From Microcoleus sp. FACHB-831 (GTDB taxonomy: Bacteria; Cyanobacteriota; Cyanobacteriia; Cyanobacteriales; FACHB-T130), in assembly GCF_014695585.1 (NCBI RefSeq), contig NZ_JACJON010000079.1, forward strand, positions 99,270-163,269: DNA of 64,000 bases, given 5' to 3'. The notes beneath the pieces are model-generated. The model was given only the letters and a program-made list of their open reading frames with translations, was not told the origin of the DNA and did not search any database. This document shows positions 1 through 10,432 of the stretch, one piece after another. How positions within the stretch are numbered: the stretch's first letter is position 1; the number at the start of each line of letters is the position of its first letter. Made by a program: the position numbers and the translations under genes.

Positions 1-114
1 CAAGGTAAGCGCTGATGTGACATGCGATCGCCTACCCTAAAAAACTTAATACTTCATACTTGCTTAACACTTCATACTTTACACCTTATAGTTCACAATT
101 GCCGAGTATCTTCC

Positions 115-798
115 ATGCACACTAAAACTTTTAGCGAGCTTTTCCCTCTGTTTAATACTGCCGACGCAGAGACATTGGAATGGCTCCTATCTGTTGCCGT
201 CGAACACGAATATCCAGAAGCCAGAGCAGTCTTGATGGAAGATGCCTGGGGCAACGCCGTTTACTTTGTGGTGTCTGGCTGGGTTAAAGTCCGTCGTCTT
301 GTAGGTGATGATGTCGTTACACTAGCTATCTTGGGCAAGGGCGATTTTTTTGGCGAAATGGCCATTCTTGATGAATCCCCCCGCTCAACTGATGTGATTG
401 CCCTCTCAAATGTAAAATTGCTCAGTGTCTCCGCTCAAAGATTTATTCAAACCCTCTTCAAAGACCCCCAGTTGCACCACCGAATGCTGCAACTCATGGT
501 GCGACGCCTGCGCCAAATCAATCAACGCCTTCAACGTCGCCAGCAGCCCCCAGCGGTCAAATTAGCTAATACCCTCGTTTCTCTTGGAGAAAACTACGGC
601 CACGTAACCCAGAATGGGATAGAAATCTTCAACATCCCCTATAAAGATTTGGCCAACGTCACGGATATTAGCATCGATGAAACAGCAAAAATTATGGAAA
701 AGCTCGATAGTAGAGGCTGGCTCAAGATTGAGCCTGCTCGCGAGATAATCCATCTGATCAATTTTAAGCAATTGACCCATCTAGCCAGGGGAGTTTAG
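115..798 (+). CDS. Crp/Fnr-family transcriptional regulator
   Basis: A 227-aa protein with an N-terminal cyclic-nucleotide-binding fold (glycine-rich motif GDFFGEMAIL near residues 78-87) followed by a long dimerisation helix rich in Arg and Gln, then a C-terminal winged helix. In the last 60 residues the recognition region reads FNIPYKDLANVTDISIDETA. This is the usual Crp/Fnr layout and length. An upstream in-frame ATG at 22 would add 31 residues rich in Leu and His with no domain logic, so I chose ATG 115. No cysteine cluster typical of Fnr is visible, and the effector cannot be told from sequence. It stands alone, with the M61 peptidase gene 120 bases downstream on the same strand. Confidence 0.9.
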   Translation: MHTKTFSELFPLFNTADAETLEWLLSVAVEHEYPEARAVLMEDAWGNAVYFVVSGWVKVRRLVGDDVVTLAILGKGDFFGEMAILDESPRSTDVIALSNVKLLSVSAQRFIQTLFKDPQLHHRMLQLMVRRLRQINQRLQRRQQPPAVKLANTLVSLGENYGHVTQNGIEIFNIPYKDLANVTDISIDETAKIMEKLDSRGWLKIEPAREIIHLINFKQLTHLARGV

Positions 799-918
799 CC
801 CGACGGTAGGCACGCGATTTAGACTTGAGACATTAGACTGTTCATAGTTAATAGTCCAGGGCAGCAAAAACCGTTGTAATGCTGCCCTAGTCCCTAGTCA
901 CTAGCGATCGCCCCTTCC

Positions 919-2694
919 ATGACTGAAGCAACAGCTATTCGCCCCGCTAATCTATCTAACACCGCCCCGGCGATTCATTACCAAGTCGCCATGCCCCAGC
1001 CAGAATCCCACTTATTTGAAGTGGAGTTACGGGTAGAAAATTGGCAGAACGCAGTTTTAGATTTAAAAATGCCCGTTTGGACTCCTGGCTCTTATCTAGT
1101 GCGGGAATATTCCAAACATCTGCAAAACTTCTCATCCACTTCTAGCGATGGGGAATCTTTAAACTGGCAAAAATTGAGCAAAAATCACTGGCAGTTACAA
1201 ACTGCTGGCAGATCAGAAATAACGGTGCGTTACCGCATATTTGCTAACGAGCTGACGGTGCGGACTAACCATCTGGATTCAACTCACGGCTATTTCAATG
1301 GCGCTGCCCTGTTCTTTTTTATACCGGGTTTAGAGCAACAACCCATCCGCGTGAAAATTGTGCCACCCCGACCCGAGTGGCGCGTCACAACACCCTTACC
1401 GCAGGTGTCAGGAGAAGCAAACACCTTTTATGCGACGGATTTTGACACGCTAGTAGATAGCCCGTTTGAAATTGGTATCCACCAATTGTATGACTTTGAG
1501 ATATTAGGAAAACCTCATCAGTTAGCAATCTGGGGAGAAGGTAACGCTGATGCACAGCGGATAATTCCAGATATCCAGAAAATCGTGCAAATAGAAGCCG
1601 AGATGTTTGAAGGACTGCCTTATGACAGGTATGTTTTTCTGTTGCATCTGGCATCTCAGGGCGCTGGTGGTTTGGAACACAAAAACTGTTGTACGTTAAA
1701 TTACTCGCGCTTAGGCTTTCGGGCGAAGGATAAATACAATCAGTTTATGGAGTTGGTGGCGCACGAGTTCTTTCACTTGTGGAATGTCAAGCGCATCCGC
1801 CCTAAAGCATTAGAGGTGTTTGATTACGAAAACGAAAATTACACTCCCTCTCTGTGGTTTTCCGAGGGGGCCACAAGTTACTATGACTTGCTGATTCCGC
1901 TGCGGGCTGGTATTTATGATACCAAGACATTTTTGGCTAATTTGGGTAAAGAACTGACTCGCTTTCTTACAACGCCAGGGCGGTTAGTGCAGCCAGTAAG
2001 CGAGTCGAGTTTTGATGCGTGGATTAAGCTATATCGACCTGATGCAAATAGCGGCAATTCGCAAATTTCTTATTACGTGAAAGGGGAATTAATTTCTTTG
2101 TTGCTGGATTTGCTGATTAGAGCGCGTCATGAAAATAAGCGATCGCTCGATGATGTCATGCGCCAAATGTGGCAGCAATTTGGTAAAGAGGAAATCGGTT
2201 TTACTCCAGAACAGTTGCAACAGATAATTGAATCTGTTGCTGGCGATGATTTAAGCGACTTCTTTAAGCGGTACGTTGATGGGACTGAAGAGTTGCCTTT
2301 TGAGGAATACTTGGAACCCTTTGGCTTGCGGCTGGAACCGGAAATAGAAGAGGATCTACCACCCTATTTAGGCATAACTGTTAAATCACAAAACGGGCGC
2401 GAGATAATTCAGTTTGTTGAATATAGTTCTCCAGCGCAACTAGCGGGAATTGATGCTAATGATGAGTTGCTGGCGATTAATGGGATACGGGTGAGTGCAG
2501 AACAGTTGAGCGATCGCTTGAAAGATTACCAACCTGGAAACGCGATCGCTGTCTCAATTTTCCATCAAGATCAACTCCGCACCTGCAATGTAACTTTAGA
2601 CGAACCCCGCCCCACCCGCTATCAAGTTGTGCTGCTGGAAAATCCCTCCGACGCCCAGAAACAAAACCTAACTGGGTGGTTGGGTAGTTATTAG
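919..2694 (+). CDS. M61 family metallopeptidase with PDZ domain
   Basis: A 591-aa glycyl-aminopeptidase-like protein. The zinc site HEFFH lies at residues 282-286, with the third ligand in WFSEG (Glu316), as expected for the M61/gluzincin arrangement. The first 180 residues form the N-terminal beta domain of this family. A PDZ-like segment lies at about 475-560 (PYLGITVKSQNG, then SPAQLAGIDANDELLAING). There is no signal peptide, so it is probably cytoplasmic and processes peptides with small N-terminal residues; that specificity comes from family knowledge. The length is normal for the family. It is convergent with the downstream minus-strand kinase gene, with a hairpin between them. Confidence 0.92.
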   Translation: MTEATAIRPANLSNTAPAIHYQVAMPQPESHLFEVELRVENWQNAVLDLKMPVWTPGSYLVREYSKHLQNFSSTSSDGESLNWQKLSKNHWQLQTAGRSEITVRYRIFANELTVRTNHLDSTHGYFNGAALFFFIPGLEQQPIRVKIVPPRPEWRVTTPLPQVSGEANTFYATDFDTLVDSPFEIGIHQLYDFEILGKPHQLAIWGEGNADAQRIIPDIQKIVQIEAEMFEGLPYDRYVFLLHLASQGAGGLEHKNCCTLNYSRLGFRAKDKYNQFMELVAHEFFHLWNVKRIRPKALEVFDYENENYTPSLWFSEGATSYYDLLIPLRAGIYDTKTFLANLGKELTRFLTTPGRLVQPVSESSFDAWIKLYRPDANSGNSQISYYVKGELISLLLDLLIRARHENKRSLDDVMRQMWQQFGKEEIGFTPEQLQQIIESVAGDDLSDFFKRYVDGTEELPFEEYLEPFGLRLEPEIEEDLPPYLGITVKSQNGREIIQFVEYSSPAQLAGIDANDELLAINGIRVSAEQLSDRLKDYQPGNAIAVSIFHQDQLRTCNVTLDEPRPTRYQVVLLENPSDAQKQNLTGWLGSY

Positions 2695-2808
2695 TTATAA
2701 ATGGGTATTTTGTAAAAGTTAGGAGGTGTAATCTTCTTGGTTGGAAGCACTTGGGATGAGGTTGAGGAGATATTTTCCTAACTTTTCTTGACACTTGCAT
2801 AACCCAAA

Positions 2809-2857
2809 CATAACCCCCAGCCCCTCTCTTGAAAAGTCTGAGTGGCTGGAGGTTATG
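2809..2857. terminator. Hairpin between convergent genes
   Basis: Bases 2809-2822 (CATAACCCCCAGCC) pair with 2844-2857 (GGCTGGAGGTTATG) with one mismatch around a 21-base loop. It sits between the convergent M61 and receiver-kinase genes and could end transcription from either side. There is no strong T-run, so the role is uncertain. Confidence 0.45.
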
Positions 2858-2876
2858 TCAACAACTTTAAACAATA

Positions 2877-3971
2877 TTAACTGGACAATGGGAGAGAAAT
2901 ATGTAAAGTTGTTTGTACGCTGGGGAGACTTTCGATAGTCAATTCTCCTCCATGTAATTCAGCCAAGCGTTGAACAATAGCTAGCCCTAAGCCTGAACCT
3001 TGCTGTTCGTAGAGTTTGCGCTCAAATTGCATACAGGCTCCTACTTTGGCGATTTGTTCGGCGTTCATACCCCGTCCGCGATCGCTCACGTATATATTAA
3101 ATGTATTGTTCTGACAAATACTTTTGACGTAAACTGAGGTTGCAGTTGCAGAAAATTTGAAGGCATTATCAATTAATTCTTCAACAATCTTCCTCAGTTT
3201 GTCTTCGGAGATTTGAACAGTTGCATCCTGCAATTCTAATGACAAATCTGCTTCTCTACCAACATCTTTAGCTTTTTTGCGAGCAACTTCTGCGATCGCT
3301 TTCTGCGGATTCTTCGTTTGACTATTCCGCAGTTCCTCAACTCGCTCCGGCTTACTTGCCATTAATTCAAGATCTGCATATAGGAGAAAATTCAGGATCA
3401 GCCTGTTTAAACGGATCGCCGAAGAATTAATATCTGAAAGCATTTCCACAACTTCTTCTTTTTCCATCAAATCATATGATTCGATAAGAAGTTCTGAAAA
3501 TGCCATAATCCCATTGAGGGGGGTACGCAATTCGTGGGGAAGTGACTTGACGATATTACTCCGCAACTCCTCCAGCTTTTCTTGGGATTGTCTATCCCCG
3601 GCTACCTTTTTTGCTAATCGAGTGGTGATAGCTCCCAGCAGTTCTTTTACGGTAAACGGCTTGGTGAGATAATCATCTGCTCCCAGTTCCATACCTTGAC
3701 GCAAATCTGCTTTGCTAGCTTTGGCGGTGAGAAAAATAAAGGGAATCATCGCCGTTGCGGGGTTTTGGCGCAAGGCGGTAATTACGCCATAACCATCGAG
3801 TTCAGGCATCATTACATCGCAAATAATCAAGTCAGGTTTGTAAGACTGAGCTAATTGGACGCCGATTTGGCCGTTTTCTGCACCAAGGGCAGCGAAATTC
3901 TCACTATCAAGCATTTCTAAAATAATCTCTCTAAGATCTTCTTGATCTTCGATTACTAAAATTTTTGTCAT
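2877..3971 (-). CDS. Hybrid response regulator/histidine kinase
   Basis: 364 aa with a receiver domain at the N-terminus (acidic pair near residues 8-9, phospho-acceptor Asp52 in CDVMMPE, Lys104 in TKPF) fused to a HisKA domain (His146 in PHELRTPLNG) and an HATPase domain (NAFKFS, DRGRGMN, GSGLGLAIV). Its start lies nine bases beyond the stop codon of the 1516-aa kinase, so the two are almost certainly co-transcribed and probably form a phosphorelay. No DNA-binding output is present. The order receiver-HisKA-HATPase is common in cyanobacteria. The partner and the final output are unknown. Confidence 0.93.
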   Translation of the reverse strand: MTKILVIEDQEDLREIILEMLDSENFAALGAENGQIGVQLAQSYKPDLIICDVMMPELDGYGVITALRQNPATAMIPFIFLTAKASKADLRQGMELGADDYLTKPFTVKELLGAITTRLAKKVAGDRQSQEKLEELRSNIVKSLPHELRTPLNGIMAFSELLIESYDLMEKEEVVEMLSDINSSAIRLNRLILNFLLYADLELMASKPERVEELRNSQTKNPQKAIAEVARKKAKDVGREADLSLELQDATVQISEDKLRKIVEELIDNAFKFSATATSVYVKSICQNNTFNIYVSDRGRGMNAEQIAKVGACMQFERKLYEQQGSGLGLAIVQRLAELHGGELTIESLPSVQTTLHISLPLSS

Positions 3972-3981
3972 AGTTTTGTAT

Positions 3982-6900
3982 CTATTTATTCAATGGAAGA
4001 GTGACAGTAAATGTTGTACCCCTATCAATTTCGCTTGTAACCGCGATCGCTCCACCGTGTAACTCTACAGAATTTTTTACAATTGCCAGTCCTAGTCCAG
4101 TCCCAGAAATTTTGCCAACATTTTTAGCCCGATAAAATGACTCAAATAGCCTTGGTAAATCTTCTGCGGCCATGCCGATTCCTCGATCTTTTATCTGGAA
4201 AACTGCGCTGCCATCCCCACAAGATAACTCAAAATCAATGACACCGCCTTGGGGTGAATACTTAATAGCATTCGTGAGTAAATTTGTGAGTATGTGCCGC
4301 AGCAGCTTTTCATCCATGCAAGCATCGCTGCACGTACCTCGAACCGTAAATTCAATTTTATGCTGGCTGCCACTTGTAAGTTGCAGTTCTTCGACCACGA
4401 CAAGGCAGAATTGCACTAAATCGATCGGGGAAGGCTTAAATTCTACTTTTCGCGCTTCTGCTTTGCCAATCAGCATCACATCTTCTAATAACTGAACTAA
4501 ATGTTTTACGTTAGATTGAATGCGAAGGATATAGTTGAGCTTTTTCTCCTCTGGCCATTTGTGGCCATAATGTTCTAGTAATTCGGCAGAACCCAGAATT
4601 GCCGTCAGCGGAGTGCGAAACTCGTGAGAAGTCATAGAAATAAACCGGGATTTGAGTTCCCCCAGTTCTTTTTCTTTTTCTAGTGCTTTAATAACTTCTT
4701 CTTCGGTTCGCTTGCGCTGAATGAATAAGCCCAATTCAGTCGAAGCTGAAATAAGTTCAATCAGACGTCGATCTTCTTCGCGAGATTCAAACATATAGAA
4801 AACGAGGACTGCCAGGACACTATCATTAGCAACAATAGGAATTGCTAGTGCGGCTTTTAGTCCAGCTTTGAGTGCTAAATGTACGCGCGGATAAACTTGC
4901 TTGGACTCAATAGAAACATCTCGTCGCCACTCTGGTTCTTGCGATACCCAGACGCGACCGGGCATTCCAACGCCTGGTGCAAATGTCACCTCTTCGCTCA
5001 GTCTTCGGAATTCGTGTAAAAGATCGCTGCGGGTGTACCAAGCTGGGCTGCATTCGAGAACGGTGCCATCGGGGCGCGGAATCCAGGCTTCTCCAAAATC
5101 CCACCCTGTAGCTTCGCAAACTTTCTCTAGGGCAATTCGCAACGCAGCGTGAAAGTCTTCGGAATCAAAAACCGCTTTCGTTATTATTTGTAAGAAACGG
5201 ACTTCCTCCTCGGTTTGCTTGCGCTTGGTAATATCCTCTGCAAGACCGACGATGCGTGAAATTTCTCCTGCTTCGTTTGTAACGGGAAAAGCGCGATCGC
5301 GTATCCAGCAAATCGTACCGTCCTTGCGTACAATTCGATACTCCTCGTCGTAGCCGCCACGAACCTGTGTCTCTAGAGCAGCTATCAGGCGCTCCCGATC
5401 TTCGCGATGGATAGCATTCATCCAAGAGCTAGGCTGCTCGTACAGACTCTCGCAGCTGTAGCCCCATATCTTTTCATATGCAGAACTGACGTAAAGGACC
5501 TGGGTGCGATCTGGAGAAGCTATCCAAAAGACTTCATGGATAGTTTCTGCCATCTGGCGGAACCGCTCCTCGCTTTCGCGCAGTGCTTCTTCTGCCTGCT
5601 TTCGCTCGGTTATATCAATTGCTACTGAAACAGCCGCGCTGCCTTGCTGATACTTTTGAGCGACGATTAAGTAATCTCTAATAGAGTTATTAACTTTAGT
5701 TTGTATGACTTGACTTGCTGCTAGATCCTGGCTGGTAAGAAACTGATGCATAAATCCAGCACACTCAGATTTTTTTTCTAAAAAGTCCAAAGTTTGACCG
5801 ACAAAGGCATCTGGAGATAAGTTATAGCTGGCAGCAAGATGTCGATTGACACCCTTGTATCGCAGATCTGAACCAATCCAAGAAACAAACCCAGGTACAG
5901 CATCCAAGACGGCTTGGAGGTGTTCTTTAGCCTGTTGCAGTTCCTCCTCAGCTACTTTTCTTTCAGTGATATCTGTTTGAATGCCAATATATTGGCTGAG
6001 ATTGCCAGCAGCATCATACATCGGCGCAATGCTTAATTCATTCCAGAACAGAGTGCCATCTTTGCGGTAGTTGCGTAAAACAACGGTGCAGTCTTTAGCT
6101 TCTTGAAGCGCATCCCTTAGCTTGGTTAACTCTGGTTGATGGCGATCGCCGCTTTGAAGAAATCGGCAGTTTCGTCCCAGTACTTCTTCGGCTTTGTACC
6201 CAGTCATCCGCTCAAAGGCAGGATTCACGTAGATCATGGGCAAATCGGGCACTCTGGCATCACAAATAACAATGCCGTTGCTGCTAGCTGCGATCGCCCG
6301 ATCGCGCAGTCGCAATGTTTCTTCTGCCTGCTTGCGAGCAGTTATATCCCGACAGACACATATCATTCCACCATCTGAAATTAAGGTAAGGGAAATTTCC
6401 ACAGGAAATGTAGTGCCATCCCGTTTTTGGCCAAGTGCTTCTCCTTGCCAGTTACCCTTTTCTAAGAGGTTGGGAAAAATATCGCTTTCAATTCTCTCTA
6501 GTTCGTCTTGATGGTATAAATCTTTCCAAGCTTTGCCAATCATTTCCTCCGCATTGCCGTAGCCAAATGTTTGGACGTGCGAATCATTCAGATAGATATA
6601 TTCAACATTTTTATTAAGAATGGCAATACCATCTGTTGCAGCTTCCACAGCAGCTAACTGTCGCCGCAAAGTTTTCTCTGCCTGCTTGCGCGATGTAATG
6701 TCTTCTGAAATACCCAACAAATATTCCGGTTTTCCTGTGGCGTCGAAAATCGGTATCTTTTTGGTATGCAGTAGCCTTCTGCCTTTATGGCTTGTTTGTA
6801 TAGGTTCTTCGGGTATATCTAAAAATTTCCCGTTTGACAATACTTCCCGATCTTTAGCGGTGAAAAAATCAGCTACCTCTTGAGGAAAAAAGTCGCGATC

Positions 6901-8532
6901 GCTCTTGCCAACTATCTCTTCTTTGGAAAAACCAAATAGGTCTTCAGCTGCTTTGTTGACGCTGACAAACTTAAGTTCGTCCGCACCTTTGACAAAAATT
7001 GTATGGGGAATGTTTTCAACGATGGAGTTTAGGAAGTTTTGAGTGCGCCGCATGTCTTCTTCAGCTTGCTTGCGCTTGCTGATATCTTCAAAATAAACTG
7101 ACAGGCCATCTTTAGAAGGATAAGCATGGACGGCAAACCAGGTGTTGAGCTGCGGATAAAACTCTTCAAATTCTACGGCAATTTTCTGGGATAAGGCTTT
7201 GTTAAATTGCTCGTAAAAGATTAAGCTAACAGCTTCGGGAAACTCGTTCCACAGATTATTACCCAGCAGTTTGTCGCGCGATCGCTGCAAAAGCGGCTCT
7301 GATTGTGGGTTCAGATAGGTAAATCGCCACTCGTTGTCTACAGCAAAGAAACCATCGGTGATGCTTTCTAAAATGTTCGTAACTCTGTTTTTCGCTGCCT
7401 CCGCTGCGCTCCTTGCTGCCTGCTCTCGTTCGAGGAGTTGCAGTCGCTCTTGTTCTGCCCGCCGACGAGCAGTGATGTTGCGAAATACTAATACCGCTCC
7501 ATACATTGCCCCATTGCTGCTAAGAATGGGGGCACAATTATGATCGATCGGGATTTGTCTGCCATCTCGTGCGAGCAAGACTGTATTATTAGTTAGTTGT
7601 TCAACAACAACTCTTTCTTGCAGCACTTTCCTTATAGGAATTTCAACTTCTTGCCGCGTTTGACCATCGATAGTATAAAAAACTTCATCTATTTTTCTTC
7701 CTATAACTTCTTCGGCAAGCCATCCTGTTAGCACTTCTGCCCAAGGATTTATAAAAGTTATGTTTGCTGTTGTATCAGTTGCAATTACAGCGTCACCGAT
7801 GCTGGAAAGAGTTACTTCTAATAACTCCCTCTGTTCCTGCAATGCCTCCTCGGCTTGCTTGCGTTTAATAACTGTGCGTTGTAACTGAGTGACATGAATT
7901 CTTAGCTCTAGTTGGGTTATAACTTGCCGCCCCAAAGCTTTTAGCGCGTCAATCTGCTCATTAGTTAGATCGCGAGGAATTGTGTCAATCGCGCAGAGGG
8001 TTCCCACAGGAAACCCTTCGGGTGTAACTAACGGGACTCCTGCATAAAATCGGATCGCTGGGTTAGAAAGTACGAGGGGGTTCGTGGCAAACCGCTCATC
8101 TTGTAGAGCATTGGGCACAATGAGCGGTTGATCGGGTCTAAGAAGGGCATGGGCGCAGAACGCTAAATCTCTTGGTGTTTCTGCTGCTTCAATACCAACT
8201 TTTGACTTGAACCACTGCCGATTTTCATCAACAAGGCTGACTAAGGCAATGGGAGTGTCGCAAATATAGGAAGCCAAGACAGCCAGATCGTCGAATGCCT
8301 CTTCCGCAGGAGTATCCAGAATGTTATAGCGGTGTAGCGCCTTTAGTCTCTCCGTTTCGTTACTAGGCAAGGGTGCTGGATTTGCTTTTGGTGTCGGCGT
8401 GCTATCAGAACTAGAAGCGACTGGTTTTCTCTTCCCCCTCTTGAGGTAGTTACGAAAAAACTTAACGCAGCCTAGAGATACTTTACCCAGTTGTCTGTAT
8501 AGCGATCGCACGATTAAACGCATGACTTTCAT
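3982..8532 (-). CDS. Multi-domain GAF/PAS/LOV sensor histidine kinase
   Basis: A 1516-aa sensory kinase. Approximate order: a short basic N-terminus, GAF (60-210), PAS (238-355), PAS (383-490), PAS (500-615), PAS (620-740), a LOV-type PAS (745-865), PAS (875-985), PAS (990-1110), a second GAF (1115-1265), HisKA with His1303 in SHEFRTPLT, and HATPase ([21 protein letters not shown]). The LOV-type domain carries GRNCRFLQ with Cys789 and later [11 protein letters not shown] and YIGIQTDI, all hallmarks of flavin-binding LOV domains. There is no transmembrane segment, so it is probably soluble or peripheral. It has no receiver of its own; the receiver-kinase immediately downstream is the likely partner. 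A start at the second Met (residue 4) is equally possible. Confidence 0.93.
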   Translation of the reverse strand: MKVMRLIVRSLYRQLGKVSLGCVKFFRNYLKRGKRKPVASSSDSTPTPKANPAPLPSNETERLKALHRYNILDTPAEEAFDDLAVLASYICDTPIALVSLVDENRQWFKSKVGIEAAETPRDLAFCAHALLRPDQPLIVPNALQDERFATNPLVLSNPAIRFYAGVPLVTPEGFPVGTLCAIDTIPRDLTNEQIDALKALGRQVITQLELRIHVTQLQRTVIKRKQAEEALQEQRELLEVTLSSIGDAVIATDTTANITFINPWAEVLTGWLAEEVIGRKIDEVFYTIDGQTRQEVEIPIRKVLQERVVVEQLTNNTVLLARDGRQIPIDHNCAPILSSNGAMYGAVLVFRNITARRRAEQERLQLLEREQAARSAAEAAKNRVTNILESITDGFFAVDNEWRFTYLNPQSEPLLQRSRDKLLGNNLWNEFPEAVSLIFYEQFNKALSQKIAVEFEEFYPQLNTWFAVHAYPSKDGLSVYFEDISKRKQAEEDMRRTQNFLNSIVENIPHTIFVKGADELKFVSVNKAAEDLFGFSKEEIVGKSDRDFFPQEVADFFTAKDREVLSNGKFLDIPEEPIQTSHKGRRLLHTKKIPIFDATGKPEYLLGISEDITSRKQAEKTLRRQLAAVEAATDGIAILNKNVEYIYLNDSHVQTFGYGNAEEMIGKAWKDLYHQDELERIESDIFPNLLEKGNWQGEALGQKRDGTTFPVEISLTLISDGGMICVCRDITARKQAEETLRLRDRAIAASSNGIVICDARVPDLPMIYVNPAFERMTGYKAEEVLGRNCRFLQSGDRHQPELTKLRDALQEAKDCTVVLRNYRKDGTLFWNELSIAPMYDAAGNLSQYIGIQTDITERKVAEEELQQAKEHLQAVLDAVPGFVSWIGSDLRYKGVNRHLAASYNLSPDAFVGQTLDFLEKKSECAGFMHQFLTSQDLAASQVIQTKVNNSIRDYLIVAQKYQQGSAAVSVAIDITERKQAEEALRESEERFRQMAETIHEVFWIASPDRTQVLYVSSAYEKIWGYSCESLYEQPSSWMNAIHREDRERLIAALETQVRGGYDEEYRIVRKDGTICWIRDRAFPVTNEAGEISRIVGLAEDITKRKQTEEEVRFLQIITKAVFDSEDFHAALRIALEKVCEATGWDFGEAWIPRPDGTVLECSPAWYTRSDLLHEFRRLSEEVTFAPGVGMPGRVWVSQEPEWRRDVSIESKQVYPRVHLALKAGLKAALAIPIVANDSVLAVLVFYMFESREEDRRLIELISASTELGLFIQRKRTEEEVIKALEKEKELGELKSRFISMTSHEFRTPLTAILGSAELLEHYGHKWPEEKKLNYILRIQSNVKHLVQLLEDVMLIGKAEARKVEFKPSPIDLVQFCLVVVEELQLTSGSQHKIEFTVRGTCSDACMDEKLLRHILTNLLTNAIKYSPQGGVIDFELSCGDGSAVFQIKDRGIGMAAEDLPRLFESFYRAKNVGKISGTGLGLAIVKNSVELHGGAIAVTSEIDRGTTFTVTLPLNK

Positions 8533-8916
8533 ATAGGGACTAAATCTGATGTTTTAATTGTAGATTTTGCCTAAACGTACTTATCGATTACTCACTGCAC
8601 TATCACCATTGCGATATATTGGGTTAGAGATAACTATGCTTTAGAAAGCTTCTTCGCTGCAATTACTCCCCCGTTTTGACTAATTTTCCCTTTTAAAAAC
8701 AGTAATTAACTCTAAAGATAACAAAAAAAATTTTTATACTTTATATACTTTCTATTTTTATGTTATGCACTAATTGTGCAATACCTTATTTTGCAATATT
8801 CATTTAGCATTGGCATCGGTATTATTACTATATAACCACGCAATACTAAAAACACTAAATATAATTAATATTAATGAAATTTTTAAATTTTGGCGTTCCA
8901 GCCTTACTAAAATCTT
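8533..8916. other. AT-rich intergenic stretch, no gene seen
   Basis: 384 bases between the sensor kinase start and the glycosyltransferase stop, clearly richer in A+T than the neighbourhood, especially 8690-8900. It must hold the promoter of the kinase operon near its left end. I see no open frame, RNA gene or convincing terminator. Confidence 0.6.
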
Positions 8917-9606
8917 TTAATGGCGGAAGCTTAGATACCAACGAACTAGGATAGAAGGAGGAACTCGCAGGAAGTAGCCAATAATTACTATTTGGTTAAT
9001 GAAAGTAGTCTTTACTACACCAAGTTTCTGCCAACGACGGGCTGATGTAAGCACAGAGGCGGGGACAATTATAATTCGCCCATTACGTCTGAGGCGAAGC
9101 ATCAATTCAAAATCTTCCATAATCGGCAAATCGGGGAAGCCGCCGATGTCATGAAATACAGAAGCTTTCAAAAAAATACCTTGGTCGCCGTAGGGTAAGG
9201 AAATATTGCGCGATCGCCAATTCACCATTTTTTCCACTAACCGCAGCGATCGCATATTGCCATCAATTCTAAGGGAAAAAGCACCAGCGATCGCTCCAGG
9301 TTGAGTCAATGCTAAACGTACCATTGTCTCAAACCCCGTTGGTAAAAACGTATCTGCGTGGAGAAAAAGCAGGATATCCCCAGTAGCCGAAGATGCACCT
9401 GCGTTCATTTGATGGGCACGTCCAGGCTTAGCTAACACAACTTTGAATCCCAAAGATGTAGCTATAGCTACCGTTTCATCTTGGCTTCCACCATCTACCA
9501 CAATTACTTCTATATTTGCGGCATCGCGAAGACTAGCTAATACTAAACTGATGTTAGTAGCTTCATTCAAAACTGGAATAATAATGGAAATTTTTGCTAC
9601 TTCCAT
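8917..9606 (-). CDS. Family 2 glycosyltransferase (TIGR04283-like)
   Basis: 229-aa GT-A fold glycosyltransferase: SIIIPVLNEA at residues 7-16, nucleotide-binding VDGGSQD, the metal-site region HADTFLP, and the acceptor-side ED motif in PIMEDFEL. Its stop-to-start partner, the DUF2064 gene, lies three bases upstream, so the two are translationally close and likely co-expressed. The sequence resembles the family that TIGRFAM calls an arsenosugar biosynthesis glycosyltransferase. That name rests on gene association in other genomes, and I see no arsM- or arsS-like gene here, so the substrate is open. Hydrophobic residues near the C-terminus may contact the membrane. Confidence 0.85.
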   Translation of the reverse strand: MEVAKISIIIPVLNEATNISLVLASLRDAANIEVIVVDGGSQDETVAIATSLGFKVVLAKPGRAHQMNAGASSATGDILLFLHADTFLPTGFETMVRLALTQPGAIAGAFSLRIDGNMRSLRLVEKMVNWRSRNISLPYGDQGIFLKASVFHDIGGFPDLPIMEDFELMLRLRRNGRIIIVPASVLTSARRWQKLGVVKTTFINQIVIIGYFLRVPPSILVRWYLSFRH

Positions 9607-9609
9607 TAC

Positions 9610-10248
9610 TTATAAATCAGTTTTGAGGTCTAAGTTAATTCCATAACCCAAAACTTCTGAAATATCCTCTGGACGGTCAACATCAGCGAGGGGGGGGAGG
9701 AATGCAACTGCCAAATTGAGAGAAGTAGCGATCGCCAGAGTTTTTTGCAGCACTTCAGATGTTCCCCAGTTGATTTCTTTAAATAATTCTGGAACCAAAC
9801 GGCGCAAACCTATTAAATAATAGCCGCCGTCTGTAGCCGGGCCGATAACTAAATCGTACCTGCTTAAATGGTCAAATGCTTGCTCGATTATTTTCGCATT
9901 GAGTTTGGGGCAATCTGTACCAATAATAGCCACGCTTTCCATACCGTTATTAAAAGCAGTATGGAAAGCTGACGTTATCCGCCATCCCAAATCACCTTCA
10001 GCCTGATTGCGGTAGACAATACCAGAACCCAGCCATTTTTGCATCAGATCTGAATTACCACCTACAAAATGGACTTCAGTTGATAGCGGATAAACTTTTT
10101 GGAGTTCTTTAATATTAGCTAGCGTATGTTCCGCCATTTGGCGATGCAGGTTCGTTGCACCTTTTTCACCCAAGGCTGGAATTAATCGCGTCTTCGTTTT
10201 TCCTAGTTCTGGATAGCGAGTAAAAACGATCAGGCAGTTCGTACTCAT
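9610..10248 (-). CDS. DUF2064 nucleotidyl/glycosyltransferase-like protein (TIGR04282-like)
   Basis: 212-aa protein with the GT-A-like N-terminal motif VFTRYPELGKTKTRL and the central GTDCPKL motif, followed by GPATDGGYYLIGL. These are the conserved features of the DUF2064/TIGR04282 family, related to cofactor guanylyltransferases and GT-A sugar transferases. It is the first gene of a two-gene unit with the GT2 gene, three bases apart, the usual pairing of these families in cyanobacteria. The biochemical role is not established from sequence; the arsenosugar label is by association only. Confidence 0.85.
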   Translation of the reverse strand: MSTNCLIVFTRYPELGKTKTRLIPALGEKGATNLHRQMAEHTLANIKELQKVYPLSTEVHFVGGNSDLMQKWLGSGIVYRNQAEGDLGWRITSAFHTAFNNGMESVAIIGTDCPKLNAKIIEQAFDHLSRYDLVIGPATDGGYYLIGLRRLVPELFKEINWGTSEVLQKTLAIATSLNLAVAFLPPLADVDRPEDISEVLGYGINLDLKTDL

Positions 10249-10288
10249 ATTTTTGATTTGGGATTTTAGATTATTAGGCTATTAGATT

Positions 10289-10372
10289 GGACGTGGGTTC
10301 ATCGACAAGTTAGGTTTTCCGGGGAGACCTGGCGCCGACAGTCCCCTACAAACTTTCTATTTTCCCACGTCC
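10289..10372 (-). other. Structured intergenic element downstream of nadA
   Basis: A perfect 9-bp inverted repeat (GGACGTGGG at 10289-10297, CCCACGTCC at 10364-10372) closes an 84-base element between nadA and the DUF2064 gene. Inside it, GGGGA/TCCCC (10321-10325 with 10343-10347) and AAGTT/AACTT (10307-10311 with 10351-10355) can pair further. It could be the 3' structure of nadA mRNA, a processed small RNA or a small mobile repeat. There is no U-run typical of a simple terminator. Strand is assigned by the flanking genes only. Confidence 0.4.
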
Positions 10373-10432
10373 GCGATCGCCCATCTGAAATCATCCCAGC
10401 CCCAAACTCATTAGGGCAAAATCTAAAATATA

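Noticed and set aside
10289..10372. SRP RNA or 6S RNA
   Set aside because: The conserved SRP tetraloop region is not present and the element is shorter than cyanobacterial 6S RNA.
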